Shown here in pieces: positions 17,789 to 27,399 of a DNA stretch of 64,000 nt. How positions within the stretch are numbered: position 1 is the first letter of the stretch; every line of letters starts with the position of its first letter. Source of the stretch: Methanobacterium sp. (GTDB lineage Archaea; Methanobacteriota; Methanobacteria; Methanobacteriales; Methanobacteriaceae); contig JADFDH010000003.1 of NCBI GenBank assembly GCA_018263005.1, positions 1 to 64,000 on the forward strand. Reading direction: 5' to 3'. The notes beneath the pieces were generated by a model, which did no database searches, had not been told where the DNA came from, and was given only the letters and a program-made list of their open reading frames with translations. A program made the translations under genes and the position numbers.

Positions 17789-17950
17789 ATAAAATTTGTG
17801 GGGAATAATTTATATACACTTAATTATATTTATATTTTTCTTTTTTCAGTGTATTTTTGATATAGATGAAGCTTAATGAACTAAACTATATTAACAAATA
17901 TAACAGCCTCATACGCTAATTAAGAGCTTCTCTGTGTTACGGTTAATTGA

Positions 17951-17982
17951 TATAACTTCGTTATAGTGTCGTTAAACGAAGT
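17951..17982. promoter_or_regulatory. Double palindrome resembling a recombination or operator site
   Basis: TATAACTTCGTTATA (17951-17965) is a 6-3-6 palindrome, and its ACTTCGTT (17955-17962) is inverted again as AACGAAGT (17975-17982) across 12 bases. The arms resemble the loxP core by eye, probably by chance. No recombinase gene lies in the window, so an operator is as likely. Confidence 0.35.
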
Positions 17983-18195
17983 AAAATTTTTGAATTTTTA
18001 TTTAATAATCAACATATTCACATAATTTCTTTCCCTACTTTCTAAATTCGTATTATTAACCTAGTATAAATCCTTAAATTTAAAAAAAAGGATGAACCGC
18101 AGTTGATGGTACTATCAAAAATATTTCCTATAAGAACTCATATTATAATAAAAAATATATTGGAGTTAACCATATTATCTAATCAGGGGATAGTT

Positions 18196-18837
18196 ATGGA
18201 ATTAAATGATACTGAAGAGGATATTATTATTTGCCGCGAATGTAAATCTGAGAATGCAGCTACCAATAAGTTTTGTATGGAATGTGGTAAGCCCATATTA
18301 ATAGAAGAAGCTGTAATAGAGACGGTTATCTGTAGCAACTGTAACCGGGAGGTTGAGGTTGGTATTAAATTCTGCACTGGATGCGGTGCTAAAATAAAAG
18401 ATAACAACATTGCTTCTTGCCCTGTTTGTTTTGTTAAATTGGAACCAGGACTTAAATACTGTACTGCCTGCGGGGCAGAGGTAGTATCAAAAGAAAAAAC
18501 AAGTCAAAATTCTGATGAAGAGGTTAGAGAAGAACCTAAATCTGAAGGGGAACCCATCGTAGATTCCATGGTTAACACCGGTAAAGACATCATGAAAGGA
18601 CTGGATGGTATATTAAATAAAGCAGCATCATCCTTAGATACCAGTGGTGAGTCCAGGAAGAGCCGTGACAAATCAGATAAAGCTAGAATAAAACCAAAAT
18701 TTAAAAAGGATATGCATCCAGGATATCTGGTCTGTGGTAATTGCGGAGGCTACTATGAGTTAGAAGCCGGTGAATCATTAGAGGATTTCGAAGAATGCCA
18801 ATGCGGCGGTAAACTGGAACATAAGGAAACCATCTAA
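18196..18837 (+). CDS. Multi-zinc-ribbon protein
   Basis: I choose ATG 18196 because AGGGGAT lies five bases upstream; a longer frame opens at 18103 without a ribosome site. The 213-residue product has three double-CxxC ribbons (C13/C16/C27/C30, C46/C49/C60/C63, C75/C78/C89/C92), a charged linker (about 95-170) and a fourth, different ribbon (C180/C183/C201/C203; CGNCGGYY...CQCGGKL) shared with the protein at 559-1230. No membrane segment. First gene of a cluster with a zinc-ribbon TM2 protein and a J-domain-HEAT protein. Probably a protein- or nucleic-acid-binding scaffold; role unknown. Confidence 0.82.
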   Translation: MELNDTEEDIIICRECKSENAATNKFCMECGKPILIEEAVIETVICSNCNREVEVGIKFCTGCGAKIKDNNIASCPVCFVKLEPGLKYCTACGAEVVSKEKTSQNSDEEVREEPKSEGEPIVDSMVNTGKDIMKGLDGILNKAASSLDTSGESRKSRDKSDKARIKPKFKKDMHPGYLVCGNCGGYYELEAGESLEDFEECQCGGKLEHKETI

Positions 18838-18898
18838 AACTAAATTTTATAATTAGTTGATGGATACAATAACTCCATATCTTATGGAAGTGATTAAT

Positions 18899-19243
18899 TT
18901 GACAGATACAACCAAGTATTGTGCTAACTGTGGAATTTTAATTGAAGATGACGCTGAATTCTGTCCTGATTGTGGTGTAAAGCAGTTGATCATCCAGAAA
19001 GAAGTAAAAGAAATTAAAAACCCTGGTTTAGCAGCTGTTTTTTCATTTCTGGTAGTGGGTTTAGGACAGATCTATAATGGACAGATCGCTAAGGGATTGT
19101 TGCTACTGGTTGGAGCTGTCATATCTGGAATTTTAATGATTATTTTGATAGGTTTTGTTTTTTGGATAATCATCTGGATCTATGCTATCTTTGATGCATA
19201 TAACACGGCTAAACGCATCAATTCTGGGGAGATAATTACTTAA
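18899..19243 (+). CDS. Zinc ribbon plus TM2-type membrane protein
   Basis: One zinc ribbon (KYCANCG...FCPDCGVKQ) is followed by NPGLAAVFSFLVVGLGQIYNG and two or three hydrophobic helices, the signature of TM2-type small membrane proteins. Start is ambiguous: TTG 18899 has GGAAGTGAT four bases upstream, while the open frame extends back to 18857. The next gene begins 9 bases after the stop, so this is an operon with the J-domain-HEAT gene. It could anchor that soluble complex at the membrane. Confidence 0.82.
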   Translation: MTDTTKYCANCGILIEDDAEFCPDCGVKQLIIQKEVKEIKNPGLAAVFSFLVVGLGQIYNGQIAKGLLLLVGAVISGILMIILIGFVFWIIIWIYAIFDAYNTAKRINSGEIIT

Positions 19244-19252
19244 CTGATTTTT

Positions 19253-20680
19253 ATGTCTGATAATTTTGGATACTATAAGATTCTAGGAGTGGAAAATGAT
19301 GCATCTCCCCAGGAGATTAAAAAAGCCTATAGAACTCTAGCTAAAATGTATCACCCCGATGTATGTGATGACCCTGATTGTCCACGAAAATTCAGGGAGA
19401 TAAACGAAGCATACCATTTACTTATAGATCAGGAAAAGCGAACCATCTACGATACTGATTATGGGGGATGGAGTAAATTCTCAGAGGATAAAAATTACAG
19501 TAACAGCCTGGATCAGATCATCCTCAACTTGATCAACTCTTTAAACAACCCTTACAGTCTTATGCGTAACTACGCTGTGGAAGTACTGGTGAAAATAGGC
19601 CAACCTGCCTTCGAACCTGTGCTTAAAGCTTCTCAGAGTAATGATGAGGTGGTTAGGAGGAAGTGTTGTGATATACTGGGTAAGATGGGTAATAAAGAAG
19701 CAATTAAGTTTTTGATTAGATTATTAAATGATCCGGACCGTTATGTTAGGAGAAGAGCAGCCAAAGCCCTTACACGTATAGGAGATTCCAGTGCCGTTCC
19801 GTCCCTGATAAAAGCTCTAAATGATCCGGAGGTGAAAGTACGAATACGCACCGCTGAAGCACTGGGTAAAATAGGAGATCCTCAGGCGGTGGAGCCTTTA
19901 ATAGAATCATTGAAGGATGATAATGTAACCGTTAGAACTAAAGCTAAATTAGCTCTGGATAAAATTGATTGGATTCCTCCTGAGGAAGAGATTGGGGCGA
20001 GGTATTATATATCAAGGGGAGAATGGGATAAATGCCTTTCAATAGGATTACCAGCTGTAAATCCATTGATAAATATGTTGAACCATCCAGATAGTGAAGT
20101 TAGAAATCATGCAGTTGAAACCTTAGCTAAATTAGGTGAAGTAGCTTTTGATGCAGTTTTAAAAACTTCCCGGAGTAAAGATGGTGTATTAAGGAGGAAA
20201 GCATGTGATGTGCTGGGGAAGATGGCTGATCCTAAAGCTATTTTACCCTTAACCAGACTATTAAAAGATACAGATAAATACGTTAGAAGGAGAGCCGCCT
20301 ACGCATTGATTTATGTAAATGATGAAAATGCAGTGCCCAGCCTTATAAGATCTTTAAGGGATAGGGAGAAGAAGGTTAGATCTCGATCAGCCCTGGCATT
20401 AGGTAAGATTGGTGATATCCGAGCGTTAAGGCCTTTAATCAAAACCTTGAAAGATAATAGTAGCAGGGTTCGTCGTTCAGCCATTATTGCCCTGGGTGAA
20501 ATCGGTCATCCGCAGTCGGTGGATCCTATAACTAAATTATTAAGAGATAAAAATTCACAAGTACGATATACCGCACAGGTAACACTTAAAAGTAAGTTTC
20601 ACCTGGAGAAACGATCTTTGATTAATAAATCTTATAGATTCACCACACCAGATCTAAAAAAAATGAAGAAACAGATATAG
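19253..20680 (+). CDS. J-domain fused to HEAT repeats
   Basis: 475 residues. The N-terminus is a clear J-domain ([23 protein letters not shown] at 34-36), which would stimulate an Hsp70 (DnaK). Residues about 80-455 are HEAT repeats of the PBS-lyase type ([19 protein letters not shown] and similar). The repeat region is internally duplicated: DRYVRRRAA with VPSLIKAL is echoed by DKYVRRRAA with VPSLIRSL, joined by a [20 protein letters not shown] linker. There is no Gly/Phe or DnaJ zinc domain, so this is not canonical DnaJ. The frame ends DLKKMKKQI at a TAG, just after a phased A8 run (20656-20663) from which a -1 slip would continue into the next frame. Confidence 0.9.
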   Translation: MSDNFGYYKILGVENDASPQEIKKAYRTLAKMYHPDVCDDPDCPRKFREINEAYHLLIDQEKRTIYDTDYGGWSKFSEDKNYSNSLDQIILNLINSLNNPYSLMRNYAVEVLVKIGQPAFEPVLKASQSNDEVVRRKCCDILGKMGNKEAIKFLIRLLNDPDRYVRRRAAKALTRIGDSSAVPSLIKALNDPEVKVRIRTAEALGKIGDPQAVEPLIESLKDDNVTVRTKAKLALDKIDWIPPEEEIGARYYISRGEWDKCLSIGLPAVNPLINMLNHPDSEVRNHAVETLAKLGEVAFDAVLKTSRSKDGVLRRKACDVLGKMADPKAILPLTRLLKDTDKYVRRRAAYALIYVNDENAVPSLIRSLRDREKKVRSRSALALGKIGDIRALRPLIKTLKDNSSRVRRSAIIALGEIGHPQSVDPITKLLRDKNSQVRYTAQVTLKSKFHLEKRSLINKSYRFTTPDLKKMKKQI

Positions 20681-20985
20681 CTTATACTAAAATTCAAAAA
20701 ACAAACCTAATAGAGAATTTATACTGCCCCCGATGTTCTCATACCATCCAACCGGGTGATAATTTCTGCCAACAATGCGGATTTGATATTAAGAAATGTC
20801 CGCAGTGTTCTTATCCTCTTTTGATGAATGCTAAATACTGCACCAGATGTGGTTATACTATTGAAAATTCTAAACTAGGTTTACAAGATAGGGAAAGGTT
20901 AGAAAAGTTGGAAGATCTTAAGGACCGGGGTTTTATTACGGATGAGGAATTCAGGTCTAAGAAGAAGGATATTTTGAATTTATAA
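20638..20985 (+). CDS. Zinc-ribbon plus SHOCT tail without a standard start codon (hidden or frameshifted gene)
   Basis: In the -1 frame relative to the J-HEAT gene, the sequence is open from 20638 to a TAA at 20983-20985. It encodes [19 protein letters not shown], then CPQC...CTRCG (two zinc ribbons), then a good SHOCT-like tail, [20 protein letters not shown]. Before the first cysteine (TGC at 20725) there is no ATG, GTG or TTG in frame; the nearest possibility is ATA at 20710, without a ribosome site. Either it is the C-terminus of the J-HEAT protein reached by -1 slippage or hidden by a one-base error in the A8 run, or it uses a rare start, or it is a remnant. The coding character is plain; the way it is translated is not. 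Confidence 0.7.
   Translation: MHHTRSKKNEETDIAYTKIQKTNLIENLYCPRCSHTIQPGDNFCQQCGFDIKKCPQCSYPLLMNAKYCTRCGYTIENSKLGLQDRERLEKLEDLKDRGFITDEEFRSKKKDILNL
20656..20662 (+). promoter_or_regulatory. Candidate -1 slippery heptamer A_AAA_AAA
   Basis: In the J-HEAT frame the codons are CTA AAA AAA ATG, so the heptamer A AAA AAA is exactly phased for tandem -1 slippage. It lies within the overlap where the zinc-ribbon-SHOCT frame is already open (from 20638) and 15 bases before the TAG. Transcriptional slippage on A8 would give the same result. Confidence 0.45.
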
Positions 20986-21111
20986 TTAGGATATTTCTAT
21001 TTTTATTTGTATTATTAAATTTTGTAGTGATTTATTTCACATTATAATTATAAATTATTAATGTATTGTGAATATAATTTTATATCAACAGTAAAGTTAT
21101 GGTTGATGAAT

Positions 21112-22929
21112 ATGGCTGATATTAGAATTATCTTAGTCGAAGACCAGACCATCGAAGCTATGAATATTAAACAAAGCTTAGAATCATTTAACTATCAAGT
21201 TCCTTTCATATCTTCAAACGGACCAGAAGCTCTAGATAAAATACAGGAGATCCGACCTGATCTGGTCTTAATGGACGTGGTTTTGCCAGGTGAAATGGAT
21301 GGTATCGATGTAGCCTCCCAGATCAAACACCTGGACATACCAGTAATATTCATAACAGCATATGCTGATGAGTCCATTATCAAGAAAGCAACAGCCACTG
21401 AACCATATGGATTTATTGTTAAACCATACGATGAAACAGAACTTAAATTTGCCATAGAAATGGCTCTTTACAAGAAAAATGTTAAAGAGGAACTCAGATG
21501 GAGTGAAGATCGGCTTAAGATGGGTATGGAAATAGCTAAACTGGTTTACTGGGAATTTGATTCACAAAAGGATCTTTTCACCTTCGATGATCAGTTCTAT
21601 TCCCTCTACGGAACCACAGCAGAAGAACAGGGAGGTTATCAGATGTCCCCAATAGATTATGCAAACCGATTCGTTCCTCCTGAAGAACAGGCCATAGTAG
21701 GGGCGGAAGTGGCTAAGGCCTTAGAAACAGATGATCCTAATTTTTCCAGTACGATAGGGCACAGCATAATCAGAGCAGACGGGGAAAAAAGATACATACT
21801 GGTCCGTATACGTATAAGAACCGATGATAAAGGGAAAAAACTAGGAACCAAAGGGGTAAATCAGGATATAACCGAGCAAAAAATGGCAGAAGAGGCCTTA
21901 AAAGAAGCTGATCAACGATTAGCCGATATAATTGACTTCCTTCCTGATGCTACCTTCACCATAGATGATAAGGGTAGGGTAATATCCTGGAACCGGGCCA
22001 TAAATGAAATGACCCAGATCAATCCAGAGGATATCCTTGGTAAAGATAACTATGAATATGCATTACATTTTTACGGAAAACGCCAGCCTATGTTAATAGA
22101 TATGGTCACATCTTCAGACCTTGAAATAAGTAAAAAATATCCTCACTTCCATAGGAAAGGTAAAGTTTTAACTGCGGAGACTGAAGTATACATTAAAGGA
22201 GAACCCAGAACCGCATGGGTCAAAGCTGTGCCATTAGAAGATAGTAAAGGTAAGTATATAGGTGCGATAGAAGCTATTAGGGATATTACAGATTTAAAAA
22301 GAACAGAAAAAGAATTAAAAAAATCCCTTGAAGAAAAAGAGATACTCCTTAAGGAGATCCATCATAGGGTTAAGAACAATCTCACCATCATTTCCAGTTT
22401 ACTTAACCTCCAATCAGAATACATCGAAGATCAAGAAGCTATAGATATTTTCCTAGAAAGCCAGAACAGAGCAAAAACCATGGCACTGATCCATGAAAGA
22501 TTATACCAATCCACCGACCTGAAGAACATAGATTTAGGAGAATACATACGAAGTTTAAGTGGAGAACTTTACAATAGTATGATCTCAGATACTGAACGGA
22601 TTAAACTGGATCTTAAAGTAGAAAATGTGAAGATCGATATCAACACCGTAGTACCTTTGGGACTAATCGTGAATGAACTGGTTACCAATAGCATGAAGTA
22701 TGCCTTCCCAGATGATAGAAAGGGGAAAATCAATATAATATTATTTAGGGAAGATGATGATATCATATTAAAAATAAGTGATGATGGAATAGGCTTCCCC
22801 GAAGATTTAGATTACGAAAGCACCAATTCATTAGGTTTGCAACTGGTAAATAATTTAACCATGCAGATAGACGGTAAACTGGAACTGGAAAGAAGTCCGG
22901 GGACAACTTTCACCCTAATATTTAAATAA
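21112..22929 (+). CDS. Hybrid sensor histidine kinase: REC-PAS-PAS-HisKA_2-HATPase
   Basis: I choose ATG 21112 (GGTTGAT at 21101-21107 upstream), giving [12 protein letters not shown] and 604 residues; the open frame reaches back to 21061. Order: receiver domain with phospho-acceptor D55 in [10 protein letters not shown]; two PAS domains (about 130-260 and 275-395); a HisKA_2-type dimerisation segment, [10 protein letters not shown] (His 416/417); and an HATPase with N-box [12 protein letters not shown] and G1 DDGIGF. No membrane helix, so it is a cytoplasmic sensor. It faces the REC-REC-glycosyltransferase gene tail to tail with a 65-base gap, making that protein's receivers its most likely targets. 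Confidence 0.9.
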   Translation: MADIRIILVEDQTIEAMNIKQSLESFNYQVPFISSNGPEALDKIQEIRPDLVLMDVVLPGEMDGIDVASQIKHLDIPVIFITAYADESIIKKATATEPYGFIVKPYDETELKFAIEMALYKKNVKEELRWSEDRLKMGMEIAKLVYWEFDSQKDLFTFDDQFYSLYGTTAEEQGGYQMSPIDYANRFVPPEEQAIVGAEVAKALETDDPNFSSTIGHSIIRADGEKRYILVRIRIRTDDKGKKLGTKGVNQDITEQKMAEEALKEADQRLADIIDFLPDATFTIDDKGRVISWNRAINEMTQINPEDILGKDNYEYALHFYGKRQPMLIDMVTSSDLEISKKYPHFHRKGKVLTAETEVYIKGEPRTAWVKAVPLEDSKGKYIGAIEAIRDITDLKRTEKELKKSLEEKEILLKEIHHRVKNNLTIISSLLNLQSEYIEDQEAIDIFLESQNRAKTMALIHERLYQSTDLKNIDLGEYIRSLSGELYNSMISDTERIKLDLKVENVKIDINTVVPLGLIVNELVTNSMKYAFPDDRKGKINIILFREDDDIILKISDDGIGFPEDLDYESTNSLGLQLVNNLTMQIDGKLELERSPGTTFTLIFK

Positions 22930-22994
22930 TGAATCTGTTTTAATTAAATTAAATACTGTATCAATTAATTTATTTATTATTAGAGATATTTAAT

Positions 22995-25142
22995 TCAACT
23001 TCCGGTATGCTGTGTTTTAGCCCAGCTTCGTTCTTTACGGGTGATCATATGGATGAACGCTGCAAAGAATAATGGTATGAGGTAGAGGCAGTAAGCCCAG
23101 TATTCCACAGCTCTGATTACAGATCTGAAAACACCCACTTTATCCCGGCGAATCCCTAGTAATACTCCAGGGAAGAAGGCGGCCGTGGATATTAGTCCAA
23201 TTATAACCGGTGCTTCCATCTCGAAACGATAAACATTTCCCAGATTTAATATGAGCACCACATAACCTAACATAACGAACGCTGTGAACAGAAGGAAAAC
23301 CAGATATTGTATGGTGTCTATTTTCTTATACAATGGATTTTTTGAATCGATGATCGGTGCCAAGTAAACGAAGAGGGTTTCCAGATTACCAGTGGCCCAT
23401 CTAACTCTCTGTCGGAAGAAAGGTTTCCAGTAGGGAACAGCTTCCTGCCAAACCACGGCTTCAGGACAGTAACGTATCTTTTTACCTCTTAACATTAATT
23501 TTATACTCATGTTAAGGTCTTCGGTAACTGCAAAACCATCCCAACCTTCAATATCCTCCATATACTTTCTCAGGGTCAACTGCCCATTACCCCCCAAAAA
23601 TCCGGATTTGCCCATAATATCCCGTGCTCTTAGAATAACATTTCCAAAAATAGAGAACTCAACTTCCTGCATTCTGGTCAAAAGATTACGATCTGCATTA
23701 TACATTCTAACCCGGGCCTGTACTCCTGCCACTTCTTCCTCATCAAGGTAGGGAATGATCTTATCAAGGAAATCTGGTTCGATTCGAGCATCAGCATCGA
23801 ACACAGCTATAACATCACCTTTACATATTCTCAGACCATCGTTCAGCACGTATCCTTTACCTTTACCCGCCCTTGGAGGTTTACGGGTTATGATACGTAA
23901 AAAATCTAATTCTTTCCTTAATTTACTAAGCACCGGTCCTGTTTGATCACTTGATCCGTCGTTGATCACGATTATCTCATAGTTACGCTGATCATTCTTA
24001 TAATATTCCTGCCGAGATAGGCTGCGTACGCATCTTTCTATGGTGAACTCCTCATTATGCGCTGGTATCAAAATGCTGATAAAAGGTTTATCCTTATTTC
24101 CTGGTGGTAATGGTTTTTTTAAGCTTATAGTTACAATAAATAAGTTGTAAATAGCAGGTATAAATAGGAGGTACATCAACCAAGTCATACTTCGCATGAC
24201 AACTCCATACACCACCATGGAGGAAATAAGAGCTATTATGAAGAAGACTGCTGTTTTTTCTATCTTCAATTCCTTCTCTTTGATGATTATTTTCTCTTCA
24301 ATTTTTTCAATCTTGTAAGCTTCAGACCGGTGCTGTTGCAGGGCTGTTTCTATGGTGCTATATAATTCATCAATCTGATATGGTTTAGGCAGGAAACCAT
24401 AGGGATACGTTTTCTCAGCCCTCTCTACTGTCAATTTATCAGTGTAAGCGCTGAGATATACTATTGGTATGTCAAGGTCTTCTATTCTCTTGGCCACCTC
24501 AATACCGTCCATTGCACCAGTTAACTTTATATCCATCAACACTAAATCAGGACGGAACAATTGAGCCTTCTCTATAGCCTCTTTACCCGTGGCCACTGTA
24601 TCCACAACCAGGTATCCTTTCCTTTCCAATTGGTTAGCGAGGTCCATGGCGGTGATTATCTGATCTTCCACTACAAGAATCTTTTTGCGTTCTTCCCAGG
24701 TATCTTCTTCCTCCTGAATAACCAGGGGCATTATATCTTTGTAATGTATCTTTTCTATTTTATCACGATACTCGGCATGTTTGCCTCTGGCTGTCTCCAT
24801 AGTTAATTGGAGTTCTTTATCAGGATAAGGTTTGATTATATAACCATAGGGTGAGGCTTTCTTAGCTCTTTGCAGCGTTTCATCATCTGAATATGCTGTT
24901 AAAAATATTACTGGTATATCCAGGGAACTGATCATCTCTGCTGCCCGTATCCCGTCCATCTTCCCCTTTAAAACTATATCCATGAGTACCAGGTCTGGTC
25001 TGATCTCAGCGACGGTGTTAACTGCTTCTTCTCCAGTCCTGGCAATGGCCGATACTGTGTAACCGAGTTTTTGGAGTTTTTTCTCCAGATCAAGAGCGGT
25101 GACCATCTCATCTTCAACAATAACTACAGATGCTAATACCAT
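22995..25142 (-). CDS. Two receiver domains fused to a membrane glycosyltransferase 2
   Basis: 715 residues with an unusual order. REC1 (about 4-118, acceptor D55) and REC2 (about 154-268, acceptor D204) both keep the phospho-Asp, the TAY/SAY switch residue region and the KPY lysine. A charged helix (about 275-296), two membrane helices (about 297-338), then a processive family-2 glycosyltransferase: [11 protein letters not shown]395, DxD at 449-451, TED at 540-542 and QRVRW at 578-582, as in cellulose, hyaluronan and poly-N-acetylglucosamine synthases. Three or four more helices end the protein. A GAGGATC site precedes ATG 25142. Best reading: a membrane polysaccharide synthase whose activity is set directly by receiver phosphorylation. 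The polymer is unknown. Confidence 0.92.
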   Translation of the reverse strand: MVLASVVIVEDEMVTALDLEKKLQKLGYTVSAIARTGEEAVNTVAEIRPDLVLMDIVLKGKMDGIRAAEMISSLDIPVIFLTAYSDDETLQRAKKASPYGYIIKPYPDKELQLTMETARGKHAEYRDKIEKIHYKDIMPLVIQEEEDTWEERKKILVVEDQIITAMDLANQLERKGYLVVDTVATGKEAIEKAQLFRPDLVLMDIKLTGAMDGIEVAKRIEDLDIPIVYLSAYTDKLTVERAEKTYPYGFLPKPYQIDELYSTIETALQQHRSEAYKIEKIEEKIIIKEKELKIEKTAVFFIIALISSMVVYGVVMRSMTWLMYLLFIPAIYNLFIVTISLKKPLPPGNKDKPFISILIPAHNEEFTIERCVRSLSRQEYYKNDQRNYEIIVINDGSSDQTGPVLSKLRKELDFLRIITRKPPRAGKGKGYVLNDGLRICKGDVIAVFDADARIEPDFLDKIIPYLDEEEVAGVQARVRMYNADRNLLTRMQEVEFSIFGNVILRARDIMGKSGFLGGNGQLTLRKYMEDIEGWDGFAVTEDLNMSIKLMLRGKKIRYCPEAVVWQEAVPYWKPFFRQRVRWATGNLETLFVYLAPIIDSKNPLYKKIDTIQYLVFLLFTAFVMLGYVVLILNLGNVYRFEMEAPVIIGLISTAAFFPGVLLGIRRDKVGVFRSVIRAVEYWAYCLYLIPLFFAAFIHMITRKERSWAKTQHTGS

Positions 25143-25548
25143 CCTAGATCCTCTTTATTTCACTGATATTATCTTTAAATAGAATGATTATTATTTTTTT
25201 CTAGAAAATATGATGGATATTATAATTATATACATCTGCACCTTGCAGTAGCTTACACTTTTTATATTTATTAAGTTTAAAAAAATAAAAATCAGAAAAA
25301 TTAATTCTATCTATTTTTAGACATTCAAAAACATAAACCAGTATTAACATTGGTTTTAAAGGGTTTTCCCACAGTTTTCACAGATCAACTGTTTGATGCG
25401 GGATTCTTTTTTTTTATTTGAAACATGGCCATTTTCACAGAACAGTTGTAATTATTGGCTTGGATGGTAACCTGGGTATTAAGGTCTTTTTTTTCTTCTG
25501 CAGTTTTTTTTTAAATTTTTTTTATTCTTCCAAGTCTTTTAAATTTAA
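25143..25548. other. Intergenic region with a zinc-ribbon remnant
   Basis: AT-rich region upstream of the REC-REC-GT2 gene with long A/T runs. On the minus strand 25356-25451 encodes a cysteine-containing fragment described separately. No other coding signal. Confidence 0.45.
25356..25451 (-). pseudogene. Zinc-ribbon gene fragment
   Basis: The minus strand reads LFCENGHVSNKKKESR followed by IKQLICENCGKTL and a stop, a compact ribbon (CENGH...CENCG) with no start codon and a stop just upstream. The -1/+1 neighbouring frame continues upstream (QKKKKTLIPRL...ITTV), and one base shift at GTTCTGTGAA would join the two. Probably a decayed zinc-ribbon gene or a sequence error near A runs. Confidence 0.35.
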
Positions 25549-26367
25549 TTATTTTTTTCCTTCCATTTTCTTCTCGATTTCTTCCATTCTCTTTAGTACT
25601 TTGTCTATTTTCTCATCATGTGTTTTTAAGGAATCGTTTAATTTTTCTGATGTTTTCTGGAATCGGTTATTTGATTTTTCCTGTGCCTTCTGGCTTTCCT
25701 GTCTAAAAAGGTCTATGAAGGAATAGGCTAATGTGGCGGTGGTTAGACTCACATAGGCCATACCCGTGAATATGAATATGACACCTATTACCTGCCCCAG
25801 TAATGTGACTGGTACTATATCCCCATATCCGGTGGTGGTCATGGATACCAGAGCATACCAGATGGCAGATTCAAAATTAGGAACTTCCGGGTTCACTCCC
25901 TTCTCCACTATTAAAAAAAGGGTGGAACCTATTATCAGGACTAGAAAGAGGATAACCGTGGCATAATCCAGTTTGGTTTTCTGGGGATACCGGCGCACTT
26001 CACGGCTGGTTAAAAGTAAAACTTTGATTAGGGCGTAGATCCTGATTATCCCGATCAATCCTATTATTAATGAATCACCGTATAATTGGAAGATATTGAA
26101 ACATATGAAGAATATGGGTATTCCGGCAACAATATAAAACCAGTTTTTAAATATGATCTCCCCATAGTTCTCTCTTCGCAGTTTAAACAGGAAGAAATCA
26201 ATTAATATCAATACACCCAATAACAGATCCAAGAATCCGTAACTATACAATGTACTGTTCTTTATACCCACCAAAAATCCAATAGTTTCTAAACCTAAAA
26301 TTACGAGTCCGATTAATATTAAAATTGATAAAACGGCTTCAAAGATTATTTTATAGTTCCGTTCCAT
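25549..26367 (-). CDS. Potassium channel, voltage-gated-like fold
   Basis: 272 residues with the selectivity filter TTTGYGDIVP (177-186) between two pore helices, and about four preceding hydrophobic helices, giving a six-helix KvAP-like layout. A segment with spaced Arg/Lys (IRIYALIKVLLLTSREVRR, about 109-126) could be a weak S4 voltage sensor. Residues about 225-272 are a charged coiled coil (KVLKRMEEIEKKMEGKK), as used for tetramer assembly. GGTGG precedes ATG 26367. Channel assignment is firm; voltage gating is inference. Confidence 0.9.
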   Translation of the reverse strand: MERNYKIIFEAVLSILILIGLVILGLETIGFLVGIKNSTLYSYGFLDLLLGVLILIDFFLFKLRRENYGEIIFKNWFYIVAGIPIFFICFNIFQLYGDSLIIGLIGIIRIYALIKVLLLTSREVRRYPQKTKLDYATVILFLVLIIGSTLFLIVEKGVNPEVPNFESAIWYALVSMTTTGYGDIVPVTLLGQVIGVIFIFTGMAYVSLTTATLAYSFIDLFRQESQKAQEKSNNRFQKTSEKLNDSLKTHDEKIDKVLKRMEEIEKKMEGKK

Positions 26368-26529
26368 TTTAGTCCACCATATAACAATAATTCCAGCTTT
26401 AATATTATGATAAAATATATCTAATTAAATCTGATAATATATTAAGAGTAAAGGGTTAATGAAATTTATCATATTTAGCATAACGTTGATAATGGTCGAT
26501 GAAAAAAAATTTTTATAAGGAGAAAAAAA

Positions 26530-27312
26530 ATGAAAACTTTCTGGAAAATGTTCATAATTTTATTATTAGCCTGTCTTTTTGGATTTTTAACCATATTACC
26601 CTATAGTTTTACCCTGCAGGGTGGTGTGCCACAGAATCTGCCCATACCACTTTATCTATTGTTAATCATACAGGCAGTTCAAAATATGATTATCTTCTCA
26701 GTGGCCATATTCTTAGGCCTTAAACTCGCAGGTAAAGTGGGTTTGAAATTACCTGTTTTGGAGGGATGGCTGGAAGGCAGGGAAGTAAAAGGTTATCTAA
26801 AATCAATACTGGGATTATCAGTTGGTATGGGAATCTTAGCCGGAATTCTGATTATTGGATTGGATTATCTATTCTCTTTAGCCGGACTGACCATAAGCAT
26901 TGCATCGGTAACACAAGCGTATCCCCCTGCATGGCAGGGTTTGCTGGCCTCATTTTATGGTGGGATAAATGAAGAGGTCCTTTTAAGATTATTCCTTATG
27001 AGTTTAATTGTGTGGATATTCTTTAAAATTAAAAAATCAGCAGATGGCAAACCAATCATTGCTAGTGTTTGGTTAGCCATCATTTTAACCGCTGTTATAT
27101 TTGGTTTAGGCCATTTACCAGCAGTATCCATAACAACCACCTTAACATCCATCATAATTGTACGGGTAATCCTCCTTAACGCAGTTGGTGGGATTATTTT
27201 CGGCTGGCTTTATTGGAAGAAAGGATTAGAATCGGCTATTATAGCCCATTTCTCAGCGGATATCATATTACATGTGATTCTGCCCATCATCATGGTGGGA
27301 TTGGTATTTTAA
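26530..27312 (+). CDS. CPBP family (CAAX/Abi-type) intramembrane metalloprotease
   Basis: A 260-residue integral membrane protein with about eight hydrophobic segments and the family motifs: EExxxR at 148-153 (NEEVLLRLF), FxxxH with H195 (FGLGHLPA) and HxxxD with H240 and D244 (AHFSAD). AAGGAG lies just before ATG 26530. Family members cut prenylated or other membrane proteins, or protect against bacteriocins in bacteria. No toxin or lipoprotein neighbour hints at a substrate. Confidence 0.9.
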   Translation: MKTFWKMFIILLLACLFGFLTILPYSFTLQGGVPQNLPIPLYLLLIIQAVQNMIIFSVAIFLGLKLAGKVGLKLPVLEGWLEGREVKGYLKSILGLSVGMGILAGILIIGLDYLFSLAGLTISIASVTQAYPPAWQGLLASFYGGINEEVLLRLFLMSLIVWIFFKIKKSADGKPIIASVWLAIILTAVIFGLGHLPAVSITTTLTSIIIVRVILLNAVGGIIFGWLYWKKGLESAIIAHFSADIILHVILPIIMVGLVF

Positions 27313-27399
27313 GAAAAACAATTTTTTAAAGGAATTAATTAAATCATTTTTTATATTTTTAGGAAAAAAATTTTTTTAAAGTATTATTTCCTTCTTTTT
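27305..27399. terminator. AT-rich terminator region between convergent genes
   Basis: Runs of T on both strands (ATTTTTTAAAGG, TTTTTATATTTTTAGG, CTTTTTTTATATTTTAGG) fill the gap between convergent genes. Confidence 0.4.

Larger units (their letters stand above)
17514..18195. other. Non-coding region rich in repeats and stem-loops
   Basis: About 680 bases with no convincing gene. From left to right: 34-bp direct repeats (17566-17664), a long nested inverted repeat followed by T6 (17689-17768), a second hairpin (17771-17788), a TATA-like TTTATATACA (about 17809-17818) and a double palindrome (17951-17982). AGGGGAT at about 18185-18191 is the ribosome site for the next gene. Confidence 0.6.

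Noticed and set aside
17951..17982. True loxP/Cre site
   Set aside because: Only partial arm similarity, wrong spacer length and no recombinase gene.
24561..24806. 81-residue + frame inside the REC-REC-GT2 gene
   Set aside because: Shadow of the receiver-coding region; no ribosome site.
26530..27312. Phage-abortive-infection (Abi) defence system
   Set aside because: CPBP proteins are often labelled Abi, but no defence partner genes or mobile element is present.
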